NCBI GenBank assembly: GCA_026874595.1 | Contig: CM049316.1 | Coordinates: 26,829,339-26,893,338 of the forward strand | DNA from: Sipunculus nudus | Lineage: Eukaryota > Annelida > Sipuncula > Golfingiida > Sipunculidae | Direction of reading: 5' to 3' | Length of the DNA stretch: 64,000 nucleotides | In this document: piece after piece, positions 33,262-45,379 of the stretch | How positions within the stretch are numbered: position 1 is the first letter of the stretch | Layout: each line of letters opens with the position of its first letter | The notes under the pieces: generated by a model | What the model was told of the DNA's origin: nothing | Databases searched by the model: none | What the model saw: only the letters and a program-made list of their open reading frames with translations | Position numbers and translations under genes: made by a program

Positions 33262-36200
33262 TAGTGAACCTGTGAACTAATGCGATGGTGTGGCGGCGTT
33301 TGTCTTCTGTACGTTTACCCATACTTTTTTGAAAATGATTGGAGCTAGCATCATGAAATTTAATGCAAAAAATTAGCCTTCTGAAAAGTTTCTTAAATTT
33401 TATAGAGAAAAAGCTAAAAAAAAACTTTAAAAATCTTCTCCTCCGCAACACTTAAGCCAAATTGTTCAATATTTCACAGAAATAATCTTTTATACCATCT
33501 CCCTCAATTTTGTTCAGGAAGTTGAACTTAGTCATCTGTCCAAAAAAGCATACTTAAATGACAGTCTCAGAAACAGCCAGAGCTATCATCACCAAAGTTT
33601 TTGCCAGTGTTGGTCACATGAGTCATACATGAAATTCTGGTATTGGTGGCGCCACCTGAATTGACCTATTTTTGTACGGGGTCATTGGTCATCTGTACAT
33701 TAATCCATAATTTCTCAGGAAAAGCAGGAGCTACCATTCCCAGATTTTATGCAATAATCTGTCACATATCAAATTTTGTTTGCTATCTGCATTTACTTAG
33801 ATTTTATAAGGAAAAAGCTGACAATATTTTAAAAGTCGTCTTCTTGTAGACGGTCCAGCCAAATTGTTAAATATTTTACATAAATGATCCCAGAGGCAAG
33901 CCCACTCAAGTTTGTTAAAATGGTTTGCATTTGATGAATTTTAGTGGAGTTACACAAATTTGAACAGTCATTCGGCCAAGTAAGCATACTGACATAGTAC
34001 TCTCAGAAATGACAAAATCTAGCATTACCAGGTATCGTGCAAATGTTGGTCACATGACTCATATTTGAAGTTGTAGATTTAGTGGTGCCACCTACATTGA
34101 CCTGTTTTTTATGGGCAAAAAAACTCATAATTTTAGCCTCTTTCAGCTTAATGATGAAACTGTCAAGTTGAATTGTTCAATTTTTCAAAAGAATTATCCT
34201 AGGACATGGTTCTTTCAATCATATCAGAATATACTGAGTTTGTTGATTTTTGGTTGAGTTGTGAAAAGCTTAAGTTGGTCTTATGGCCATTATTATGTCT
34301 TTTTCAAACTGAGGACTGCAATAGTGTTCTTCTACAAAATTATTATTTCAATTGTATCTTCTGTTACATTGCACAAAAATTATTCCTAGGTGGCCTTTGT
34401 TCAAGTTTACTAGAATGATTTTTGGCAGAACTATTGGACCTTTTAACAATGAAAGTACTGCATCTTTTATTATTCTAGATATTTTGATAAAAAGTTTATG
34501 AATATGTCGGCTTGAAAAAAGAAATTTGAACCAAAGTCTTTCAGTATGTGTAAACAGATATACCAACAGGCCAAGATTGAATCAGTTGAGAAACTGCCAA
34601 CTGTTTCAGATTTGGGAACAGATCAAGAGTTCATTCAGTGCAGCCAGATATAGGTGAAGAGATCAATCAGTGCAGCCAAGCACATGGCATGTGATCACCT
34701 CAGAAACGACTGGAGCTGTCATCACCAAATTTTATGCCAATGTTGGTCACATGAGTCATATCTGAAATTGAGGTATTGGTGGCGCCACCTGCATCGGCCT
34801 TGTTGTACGGGGGTCATCAGTGCCTGTATCATACTGACGGCTACAAAGAACTTCTTCTCTGAAACCATATGGCCAAAATGTTTAATATCGCACAGAAATG
34901 ATCCTAGGGTAGTGCTTCCTGAAGTTTGTTCAAATGGTCTCTTTTCAGTGACTTTTGGCTAAGTTATGGGAAGCTGAATTTAGTCATATGCCATAACAGC
35001 CCATTTTAGCTCAGTGGCTACAAAGATCTTCTTCTTAAAAACGAATGGGCCAAATTCTTAAATCTCACACATTAATTATCCTCAGATGTTGATAATTCAA
35101 GTTTGTTCAAATGGTTTTGGTTCAGTGCTTTTTGGCTGAGTTACGGGAAGCTGAACTTAGCCAGTTTGCTGTATCTTCCTATATGAGTTATAAACCTGCG
35201 AAACGTTTTTCGACTGATGCCACTGAAGCCAGTATGTTAAATATTTTACAAGAATAATCCCTACAATAATTCTTATAATAATTGTCATTTATGGTTCCAC
35301 CTGAATGATTTTTGGCTGAATTATGGAGATTGAATTGAGTCATTTTACCATATATGTTAGCTGTGTTATGCTGTTACATCTAGCCTGGCACCAGTTTATC
35401 AGCATCTATTACATCATGCCACTAGACACTTGGATTTCAGGTTATCTTTGGTTAATATTGACAAGAAAGTTTTTTTTAAAAGCTTTTAAAAAATTTAGAC
35501 TGATGATTTAAGTTATTCATCATACCAGGCAATGTTACAATCATGGATATTCAGCTCTCTGTGGCTATATAAAGACAACTGTACGTGGATTATAAATTAT
35601 TGATATCCCTACTCAACTTAATTAAAAATTTGCCATCAATGAGATATATCTGTCTTTCAATTTTGCATTCAGAATGCATCCGTAATAATTTTACATATAT
35701 TCCTGATTTCTTTTTTTATAAAATGTCAGCTGAAAAGCATTTTGTATTGGGAAAATAAATTTCAAAGTTATTTCAAGTAGGGACCACTTTTGTGTACAGA
35801 TGGTAGCACTTGGTTTACCATTGGCAGATTGTCAGTGCCTTGATGTTGGCCATTAGCCAAGATGATGTCAGCTCTATAAATAGTTTTGGCACAGTGTCAG
35901 GATTGGAAGAAGTGCAGCCAGGTATAGGTCAAGAGTTCACTCAGTGCAGTAGCTGCATTCTATTTATAGCTTTGGCAGACTGCCAGCTGTGTCAGATTAT
36001 GCAATAGGTCAAGAGTTCACTCAGTGCAGCCAGGTACAGGTCAAAAGTTCACTCAGTCTAGCCAGGTGCAGGTAAAGAGTTCACTCAGTGCAGTAGCTTG
36101 AGGCAGCAATTTGTCACAGGTCACTCGGGGGCAACTGCCTTACTCACCTAAGCCTTGTCAGCCCAGTGCACCAAACTCTGGGAAAGTTTGATGTATTGGA

Positions 36201-36390
36201 CTGATATTTTGACCTGTCTATGCGTCTTTGATGGTATTCTTATTTACAAGACAGGTGGTGCCACCTACATTGACTTTTGCAGTGTATGCGCCTGCTTATT
36301 TCTAAGGAGGGGTTTGACATATTAGTCTGACATTGGACATATTTATATATCTCTTCGTTGTATATAAGACTGGTGGTACCAGCTACAATC
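33262..36390 (-). repeat. Second R copy within the inverted block, 5' end lost
   Basis: TAGTGAACCTGTGAACTAATGCG at the left is a mutated R 3' terminus in reverse. The text then follows the R order in reverse, through the GAGTTCACTCAGTGCAGCC units (35.9-36.1 kb) and GGTGGTACCAGCTACAATCATT, then stops matching at about 36390, where the R 5' terminal region should follow. Either truncated or joined to a longer R variant. Confidence 0.5.
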
Positions 36391-36860
36391 ATTGTATCCG
36401 CCAAAACAGTTTTGCGGATACTATGTTTTCAGTCGGACGCCAACGCTGCCGCCATCGCCGCATAGGTTTCCGGAGAACTCCTCCATAACCACTGGGCAGA
36501 ATATTTTAAAATTCGGAATTATGATCGGTCACATGTGAACTGCTGCGCCCTCATTTTTGGTTGACCTCTGACCTTTCCTCTCTGCCCAGCGTCCATTTGT
36601 GCGTCTGTTTCCACACATAAACCCACAAATCTCGGGAACCGTTTGACCGATAAGGCTAAAGATTTTGCACAAATGTAGCCCTTGGAAAGCTTAATAACAT
36701 ACACTAAAAATGGTGGCGCCACCTGCAACCATTTTTGCACAGCGTCCATCTGTTCATCTGCCTTGGGATAAAAACACTCATATCTCTGCATTGGTTGGAC
36801 TTATCCATCTGAAATTTTGCATGTGTATACATCCTGGACAGATTTTTTTTTTTTATGACA
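36391..36860 (+). repeat. Unit related to the 537-bp array, plus unknown sequence
   Basis: 36391-36530 is GC-richer unknown sequence (CCGCCAAAACAGTTTTGCGG is a palindrome-like stretch at about 36391-36410). From about 36530 the text matches the array at the window start: ATCTCGGGAACCGTTTGACCG, GGTGGCGCCACCTGCAACC, ATACATCCTGGACAG. The unit continues after the hAT-like insertion at 38852-38985. Confidence 0.65.
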
Positions 36861-38851
36861 CGGGGTTCGTACGCACCTTAAAAACCTTGAAAAGTGCTTG
36901 AATTTAGTCATTTCAATTTCAATGGCTTGAAAAGTGCTTAAAAAGAGAGAGTGGTTTGGAAAAGTGCTTGAAAAATTTTGTGAAAGAGTTTGGTGTATGT
37001 TGTGTTTATGCATACCTTGTATTTTAATATCGACTTTAGGGCATCTCTACGTCAATCAAATGTATGAAACAGAATGAACCCAATCGTGGATGAATGAGAC
37101 TGGGCGGTGAAAGTGACGGTGTAACAAGTTAACAGACGAGAGTAATAACCATGCTTCTTATCAAATACTAAGTGAGCTGCTTTACTGTAAAGATCGCGGA
37201 AATTCCCCCGAGGTACGTATAAAAGCTCTTTAATTGAATACTCAATACACGCTAGGCGGGTTCACGTAAGTATTTTCGCAAGATATATAATTTAAATTGA
37301 AATGTAATAATACAGAGATTATGAATATAGCTATTTAGAAGATCTGTCCAAATAAAATAATTATCTGGGAACAAACCAGGGGAATAAAATGTGCGAAAAA
37401 TACATGATGGGAACAATTCGAATCTGAGGGATAATAATAATATAAAACTAATTCGCTCAGTAGAATATGTTGTTTAAATCAAGTTAATTATACGTTTTAC
37501 ATTGGTATCTCGGCGATGATAATTATATCAGAGGGGTCATATTTCCCCAACGAACCCGATCCGACTTTGTTTTGGTAAAAGGTTTTTCAGTTTACCCATG
37601 GGTTGCACTTTTCTTTTTATCGTGGTACCTGCGCATTCCACGTGTACGCGCTGTGATCGTCATTTGTTAGCTCACTAAGACCACTGATCAGCGAAATACA
37701 GTTTCACACGGGGTCAATCCAACTAAAGATAAATACTGTTTGTCCGAAATAGGTAAAGGTGTTTGGCAGGTTCTGCATGACTTATATTCACTGACTTGGC
37801 GTCAGTTTGTAAAAGGCATGGATACGTGGGGGAAATCACATTTTTGTTGCGATGTGATAGCCGTTTGTAAGCGTAGTTCGCTGGCAGTTTAAAGAGTGAT
37901 CAGCGACATATACAGCTTCCAGCATCGGCCCCCTCCTTGCCCTGCATAACGTTTGCATAAAGCTCACCATAAGAGTTTTTTTTTAAATAAGATTTCACAC
38001 GGTTAGTTTTAATGAAATATTGGACAGGTTTGAATAGAATTATGGCTGCGTCTGTGATCGTTAGATAGAGATCGACCTTCACAGGTGTTGCCCGGCCATT
38101 CGTTGACACGTGCGGCCTGTGACTTGGCGGTAAACGGCAGAAACCTCGGCACGACAAGGTCGTAATATTAAACGTGCTGATACGAAGTTTGACTAGTATT
38201 GTTTTGAATAATTTCATAATAGTATACCCAAATATCGTACAAGGGTAACATATTACAGGCTTTTATTGATTTTTTTTTTTGCCGTTGAAAACTTGAACGA
38301 ATATCCCCAACGATCGCCAAACTGTCGTGAGTTTTTCGGCACCCCTTCTGTTGGAGCATATAATTTGCTCAAGTTTGAGCTAGTCGGCAAATCAGATATC
38401 CCTATTCGAATAATTATAGGTTTTATAATATAGACCCTCGTTATTAGATCAGTTAAATCTGTCAAGGTCATAATAAAGATGAGTGATCATTTTGAATGTA
38501 AAGTTAAAACAATGGGCCGTTGTGTATTAAACTGCGACTGGCTATACCGAAGGGTATTAACAGGCGGTTCAATTGCTATTAGTGTAGATTTCGGTTAAAT
38601 TTGTTACTTATCTGAGCCTTTTCCTTTTAACTATTACTTATCTTACATTTCCTAGCCTTTTTATCACACTATATGGCCCATCCCCTCATTATAAATATTA
38701 TATTGCATTTTGTGTTACAAGAATTTCGATGTCGGCAACATGCATGGGTGAGGGGGCACTGACGGTACATAAATTTTGATGTCCATGAAAATACTTTTCA
38801 GGTCCTTGAAAAGTGCTTGAAATTTTTCTCATGATAAGTGTATGAACCCTG
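36861..38851. mobile_element. hAT-like non-autonomous element, 1991 bp
   Basis: Left terminus CGGGGTTCGTACGCACC, then CCTTGAAAAGTGCTTGAA; the right terminus in reverse complement is CAGGGTTCATACACTT, with the same CCTTGAAAAGTGCTTGAA motif inverted inside. TGACA is present on both sides (36856-36860, 38852-38856), and the flanking array unit reads through it. CAGGGTTC-type ends are common in hAT elements, but hAT duplications are 8 bp; only 5 match here, so the superfamily is uncertain. No transposase frame inside. Confidence 0.6.
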
Positions 38852-39012
38852 TGACAGGTGGCGCCACCTACATTCACGTTTAAGCTGCAGACATCCAGTT
38901 GGGCCAAAATTTTGCATGTGTATAGATCTCCCATAGCTCTTTATTATACGCAAAACTGGTGGTGCCACCTGCAACCATTTTTAATATCACACAGAAATTA
39001 TCCTAGGGTAGT

Positions 39013-39844
39013 ATGGTAGAGCTTCTGTTTATACATATTTATATTTTAAATTGTGATCCTAATTGTGAATGCTAAGGGCTAATTCTCATACTTAATTAGT
39101 TTTCTAACTCTATTAACAGTGATGCTGTGAACTCAAGCCATATGCAGGGCATGTGGTCACAGCATGATATAGGCTGGTGAGCAAACCAGCCTGTATCTAC
39201 ACATGGCTGATTAGGGGTCTCCAACTGTGTGTTATGTCAAACTGATGTATGTGCTCTTAGCTCAGCACATATGCCTTTATATATAATGATATTCAGTTTA
39301 AATGTACTTTGCTATTAGCTTTAACAGAATCCAGATTTTCTAAATCATTCCTTTTGTTTAATATGAAGATAATTGTTATATTAGTGAAATTATGGAAATG
39401 TTTATAAATTTGGATTGCAGTATCATTGCCATTTATTACATAAATACTAAATACTATGTACTGATTTTGAGCACACATGTTCATATAACATCCATCTATA
39501 ATCAGTGTAAAATTCAGAGAAATCTATGCAGTAACTTTTAAATTATGAGTATAATTGTATTTGATCTAAAACACAGAATTCTTAATCTTAGTTCATTTAG
39601 TCCTATCGAGATAGCGTGGGTCAGTTGTAAACTGACCAATGAGCTCCCTGCTGGCAGTTATTACATAAATCCAGAGGGACTGTTAACGGGCAGTCAGGCA
39701 GCAGACACAGAGAGTCCGGCCAGCCAGCCAGCCATTACAATGTTTGATGTACGCCATATTTGTTGTAACTGGAATCAGTAAATTGTGAATAAAGGATTGT
39801 GAAACTACAAGACTGTTCTATCAAGATCCCGCGTGACAATAACA
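39013..39844 (+). repeat. Element B 5' LTR (about 820-830 bp)
   Basis: Ends GTGACAATAACA immediately before the primer site. AATAAA at 39788-39793. Contains two strong hairpins: ATGCTGTGA (39122-39130) with TCACAGCAT (39157-39165), and AGGCTGGT with ACCAGCCT at 39171-39192 (8-bp stem, 6-nt loop). No partner LTR exists in the window, so the start is inferred from where the R host text ends. Confidence 0.65.
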
Positions 39845-39860
39845 TGGTGGAGAGATCCGG
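39845..39860 (+). promoter_or_regulatory. Element B primer binding site
   Basis: TGGTGGAGAGATCCGG directly follows the LTR's terminal ACA. Shares TGGTGGAGA and ATCCGG with element A. Confidence 0.7.
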
Positions 39861-39928
39861 GGCCCAAAGCTGATTCCAGGAAAGAAATACGACAAAGTGT
39901 GAACTACAAGTGTGAAGAATAAAACAAA

Positions 39929-40024
39929 ATGGCAGACCTCTTAACACCACCAACATTCAGTGGACTGGCTGGAGAAGATATTCAAGTATGGATTAAACAA
40001 TATGAACTTTATTGTGTACTAAAA
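39929..40024 (+). pseudogene. gag: Element B gag, 5' fragment
   Basis: Opens with ATG, MADLLTPPTFSGL, then a tryptophan-bearing motif (QVWIKQYELYCV) typical of the start of Ty3/gypsy Gag. It is cut after 32 codons by R copy 2 at a codon boundary; the next gag codons resume at 42616. Confidence 0.75.
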
Positions 40025-42611
40025 CAAGGCCTACAGGCCTAATGCGAACCTGTGCATATGGATATACACCAGGTATAACGCTTCAGTGCTGAACCACTAC
40101 TTTTCATATATATGAACAATGCAAGTACTAAACATTTTGAACAAGAAACAATACACAAACATCACTGCTGAAATTCTGACATGGGTGCACACAACACAAA
40201 AATTATTGTAGGTGGCACCACCAGTCTTGTATACAACAAAGCTATTTGATATGTACAAATATGCCCAATTTCAGGCTGATATATCAAATTCTTCTGTAGA
40301 ATTAAGCAGGCAAATACACTTTGCAAAAGTCATTGTAGATGGCGACACCTGTCTTGTGAACGAGAAAGCCATAAAAACACAGACAGGTCAGAATTTCAGG
40401 CCAATACATTAAACTTACCTTGAGTCTGATGCACGGGGCTGACCAGGCTTAGGTGAGAAAGGCTGTTGCCCCGAGTGTACTGTGACAAATTACTGGCTCA
40501 GTCTACTGCACTGAGTGAACTCTTGACCTGCACCTGGCTAGACTGAGTGAATTTTAGACCTGTACCTGGCTGCACTGAGTGAACTCTTGACCTGTTGCAT
40601 AATCTGAAACAGTTGGCAGTCTGCCAAAGCTATAAATAAATACAGGCTGACCTTTTGCCTATTGCTAAATCTGAAATAGTAGCCACACAATTGCATAAGC
40701 TCAATGATTGGCTCCATATGCAGCCCTGAGGGGCATGACACCCATGAGGTGATCACATGATACTCATGAGGTGATTACATGCTACCAATGAGATGATCAC
40801 ATGCTGCCCATGAGGTGATCACATGCCTTGTGCTTGGCTGCACTGACTGAACTGTTGACCTATATTTGGCTGCACTGAATGAACTCTTGATCTGTTGCCA
40901 AATCTGAAACAGTTGGCAGTTTCTCAACCTATTCAAGAAACCTACACAATCTTGGCCTGTTATGTAACTCTGCTAAAATGTATCCAACACAAACCATTTG
41001 AACAAACTTGAGAGGGCTCGCCTCTGGGATCATTTCTGTAAAATTTGGACAATTTGGCTGGAATGTTTACAAGAAGAAGACTTTTACAAGTTTTTTTCAG
41101 CTTTTCCTTGTAAAATCTAAGTAAATGCAGATAGCAAAAATAAGATGAATCCATAAACATTTGATATGTGACAGATAATTGCATAACATTTGGGGATGGT
41201 AGCTCCTGCTATTCCTGAGAAATTATGAGTTAGTGTACAGATGATATGTAATATCATAAATCTACATTTTTTAAAAGCTTTAAAAAACATTCTTGTCAAT
41301 ATTTTCCATAGATAACCTGAAATCTAAATGTCTAGAGGCATGATGTAATGGATGCTGATAAACTGGTGCTAGGCTAGATGTATCTGCTTCACACAGCTAA
41401 CATATTTGGTAAAATGACTCAATTCAATCTTTATAATTCAGCCAAATTCATTTTTTGGAACCATAAAAGACAATTATTATAAGAATGATTCAGGGAATTA
41501 TTCTTGCAAAATATTAAACAAACTGGCCTCAGTATCATCATCAGTCGAAAAACGTTTTGTAGGTTTATAACTCATATGGGAAAATACAACAAAATGGCAA
41601 AGTTCAGCTTCCCATTACTCAGCCAAAAATCATTGAATCAAAACCATTTGAACAAACTTGAATTATCAACATCTAAGGATAATTAATGTGTGAGATTTAA
41701 GAATTTGGCCCAGTGGTTGTTGAGAAGAAGATTTTTGTAGCCACTCAGCTAACATGGGCTGTTATGGCATATGACTAAATTCAGCTTCCCATAACTCAGC
41801 CAAAAGTCACTGAACTGAGACCATTTGAACAAACTTGAATTATCAACATCTAAGGATAATTAATGTGTGAGATTTAAGAATTTGGCCCAGTGGTTTTTGT
41901 TGAGAAGATTTTTGTAGCCACTTAGCTAAAATGGGCTGTTATGGCATATGACTAAATTCAGCTTCCTATAACTTAGCCATAAGTCACTGAACTGAGACCA
42001 TTTGAACAAACTTCAGAAAGCACTACCCTACGATCATTTCTGTGCGATATTAAACAATTTGGCCATTTTGTTTCAGAGAAGAAGTTATTTGTAGCTGTCA
42101 GTGAGATACGGGCACTGATGACCCCGTACAAAAAAGGCCAATGCAGGTGGCGCCACCAATACCTCAATTTCAGATATGACTCATGTGACCAACATTGGCA
42201 TAAAATTTGGTGATGATAGCTCCAGCCGTTTCTGAGATTTAAATTTTAATATGCTTTTTTGCACAGTTAACAAAGTTCAACCTCCTGTAACTCAGCCAAA
42301 AATCTCCGAACTGGAACCATTCGAACAAACTTGAGAAAGATTGTTCCAGGGATCATTTCTGTGAAATATTGGACAATTTGGCTGGACAGTTTCAGAGAAG
42401 AAGATTTTTAAAGTTTTTTTTGCTTTTTCCCTATAAAATCTAAGAAAATGCAGTTAGAAAAAAAATAAACAAAATCCGATATAGTTTTTTGGATGACTGA
42501 ATATTTGCAAAAAATTTGGTGATGCTAGCTCCTGCCGCTTTTGAGATAGCTATGGTTAACGTACAGACGACGCACAACGCTGCACCATCGCATAAGCTCA
42601 CAGGTTCGCTA
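40025..42611 (+). mobile_element. R copy 2 (forward, complete, 2587 bp) inside gag of B
   Basis: The best reference copy of the R family. It starts CAAGGCCTACAGGCCTAATG with GCGAACCTGTG inside, and ends CACAGGTTCGCTA. The AAAA at 40021-40024 is repeated at 42612-42615 as target duplication; removing the element and one AAAA leaves the gag frame uninterrupted. Inside are repeated blocks (CCATTTGAACAAACTTGA, AAGGATAATTAATGTGTGAG twice, TGAGGTGATCACATG several times at 40744-40830). No useful open frame: non-autonomous. Confidence 0.8.
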
Positions 42612-42972
42612 AAAATTGACCAATGACCAGAAACTGGCATGTTTAGGCCTCCTTCTGCGTGGCCAAGCTGCTGAATATTATCAGCACCTAGCAGAAGAGA
42701 CCAGAACAGACCTGCAGGCCAGCAAGGATTCTCTTCTAAATCATTTCAGGCCTTCTGTCCACTCTCTCTGGCAAAGAGAGAGAGAGAGAGAGCTCTTTGC
42801 CAAGATACAAAGCGAACAAGAAAGCACAAGAGACTTTGTCTCAAACATGAGGTCAATGGCAAAGGGACTTGATATTAGTGAGCCTCAGCTAGTGAGAGTA
42901 ATATGTGGAGGACTTAAGCCAAACATTAGGCCTTTCATCATGCAGCAGAGCCCCAAAACAGTGGAGGAAGTA
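42612..42972 (+). pseudogene. gag: Element B gag, middle fragment (capsid region)
   Basis: Open frame from 42616 encoding the helical capsid core (LACLGLLLRGQAAEYYQHL, then FAKIQSEQESTRDFV). The (GA)n stretch at 42776-42795 encodes RERERE. Ends where DT2 begins at TA 42971-42972, inside the codon GTA. Confidence 0.8.
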
Positions 42973-44948
42973 CCGTAAAAGTCGTTGCAGAAGTCGCGAC
43001 TTGTACCAGGAAATCGAATTCTAAAAACTAGAATTTTTCTAGCAAAGTCGGGGTGCGACTTGTAATACGTACTTATCCCGTTTCAGTCAGCTTTCCCGGT
43101 ACATGGAACGATGTCAGTTGAGCGATAATCGGCGATACCTTTAACCAGTGCTTTGCGAAACGTCTTTCCCCAATAATTTACACTTTTAACCATCACTTAT
43201 GAAAACCTGCATTATATTTTATGAACTGACGGAATTTTCATTTTATTAAAACTAAATGCAAATTATAAATTTGACCAGTTCAAGGTCTACCCGTTCTGAC
43301 AAGTCGCAATTCAAGTGACACTTCCTCATCTGCGTTACTGTTATATCACAGCCGCATATGCCAGACTGCCGTTCTTTGATGTACATTTTCTTTCCATTTA
43401 ATCTTTATGGGTATGCGTATGAAAAACTCGCGGTTCCATATCCGTTTATACACGTAAAGTTGCGTCACATTCAAGCGTGATGCACTACAGACACGTCATG
43501 AATTCTTTTGCCTGCCCGGTTGACCGCTGAATACCAGCTAATATTTGAAGCCGTGGAGCGGAAGTTCAAGCCCCGGGTCACCCGTGCAATGACCTTTACA
43601 TCCCCAGGTCAACTAAGCCTTCCACAGTTAAAATCTCCCATAATAAGAACCATCAGGTCACTGTCACCATCTCGTGGTTTTCAAGCGTATTGGATAATAA
43701 TGTTATAACGTTTCACGTGAGCTGCAAGTATACGATTTGCTTCGTGTGTTACCCGTGTTTCTTTCAGGACGATCGTATGCCCGGTTAACAATATGGCGGC
43801 ACGCATGAATTAGTCAATCGTGCGTTGACGTATTCGTGATTTTTTTTAAATATAGACACATGAATCAATACAATAACATAACAAGCACTATACAGGTATA
43901 TATTTTATTTAATTGAAATGCCAAATACGTACTTAAATTCCACGGGAAACGCCGTCGTTTGGTGTCATGACGGATCTGGTTCAACACGGCTGAGTTTGCC
44001 ATACATCCAAGCCATTTGAATATAATCACTGATAACGATGTAAATTAGGGTTTCCAGATATGATCAAAGAAAAAAATGTATTAGTCTCAGTGAATATTAT
44101 ACCCGTAAATTCAATTATGATTATTTTACCTTAACTGACCGGTCAATAAAGCGTTCATTATCTCCTTGCTGACTGACATATTTCAGTGATTTCAGTAATA
44201 CCGTGCATGTGCCGCGCCTTGATGGTAAGTTGTAACACTTAATTCAATGGTTACTAAATTCAGTTTTTGAGCCAATTTCAGAAATCAGGTGAATAAATTC
44301 AAACTAAATTTTTCTTTCCATCCTTCAGTTGTCTTAAGTCAGTTAAAATCATGCCCAATGCGACGGATTTGGATACGTCGCGCGAGCGCAAACTAATCAT
44401 AGTCTAATAAATCCACCCTACCTTTGACGATCTTTAACGATTTAAAGAATTGCTCGACTTCGATAGTAATTTTCCTCAGACTCTTTTAGTTTATTAATAC
44501 AGTCATTTAACTTGATATTTGCATTCTAATGTTACTTAACATAGTAAGAAACGGCAATAATGACATCGTTTCACAGGGCAAAATGTTATCCGACGCAGCT
44601 GACTCTTGCACTGTACAAATCTTACCTGACAATTGAATCCCGACTTTATATGTTATGATTCTGTTGTCATTCCTTAAAGCTGTCCAATTATTTTTTTTAT
44701 GTTTAAATGGTTTATCTAGTTTATTAACCACATAGGTACAACGTGGATGTTGGTTGTACTCTTGCACCGCACGGAATAATACTTAAATTCCATAGGTATC
44801 AGGAGGTTGGGACGCCTCTGAAGTCTGGGTGCGACCTATATTATGGACTTTTCCTTAAACTAAACTTGAACGGCTATTCCCCAGGAGGATCCTTTAAGTC
44901 TGGGTGCGACTTGTAATAAGGATGCGACTTCTGCAACGACTTTTACGG
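42973..44948. mobile_element. DT2: complete TA-flanked DNA transposon (1976 bp) inside gag of B
   Basis: Perfect 24-bp terminal inverted repeats starting CCGTAAAAGTCGTTGCAG, flanked by TA (42971-42972 and 44949-44950). Subterminal GTCGGGGTGCGACTTGTAAT and AAGTCTGGGTGCGACTTG blocks repeat the GTGCGACTT motif near both ends. No transposase frame; the short frames at 43508-43708 and 44507-44767 match nothing I know. Removing it with one TA restores the gag frame exactly. A second, split copy is DT1. Confidence 0.85.
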
Positions 44949-45379
44949 TACTAAAGGCTGCAAGCTTCATTGAAGCTGCCATACCCCAGCAATCCAGAGA
45001 GGAACAATTACTTGGAGAACTGAGGGAGATGAGGGCACAAATTGCTGCTCTCTCCTGTCACGGCCAGGATGCAAGTGTATCATTATCTGAACCAAGAAGA
45101 CCAAGAAGCCCATCCCCACATCACAGGCGTGAGCAGGCTAGATGGACCCAGCCACCTAGGACTACTAGTCACCAAAGTCAGCGCCAGGTCCAGTTTAGAG
45201 ACAAGTCACCAGCTCAACGGATGACCTCTTCAGCCAGATGTCAATATTGTGGTAAGTTGGACCATCCACGTTACATGTGTTATGCTAGGGACCGTACATG
45301 TAGGGCTTGTGGTCGAATTGGCCATTTTGCTTCAGTGTGCAGAACTGCAGCTCGCACTAACCATTATAACAGAGAATAG
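44949..45379 (+). pseudogene. gag: Element B gag, 3' fragment (zinc knuckles)
   Basis: Continues the capsid end, then an Arg/Ser/Pro-rich linker, then two zinc knuckles, CQYCGKLDHPRYMC and CRACGRIGHFASVC (both CX2CX4HX4C). Ends in TAG at 45377-45379, 12 residues after the last knuckle. This fragment itself has no defect; the gene is broken only by the two insertions upstream. Confidence 0.85.

Noticed and set aside
39545-39781. 78-codon frame before gag of element B
   Set aside because: It lies wholly inside the LTR and ends at the region with the AATAAA; no family resemblance.
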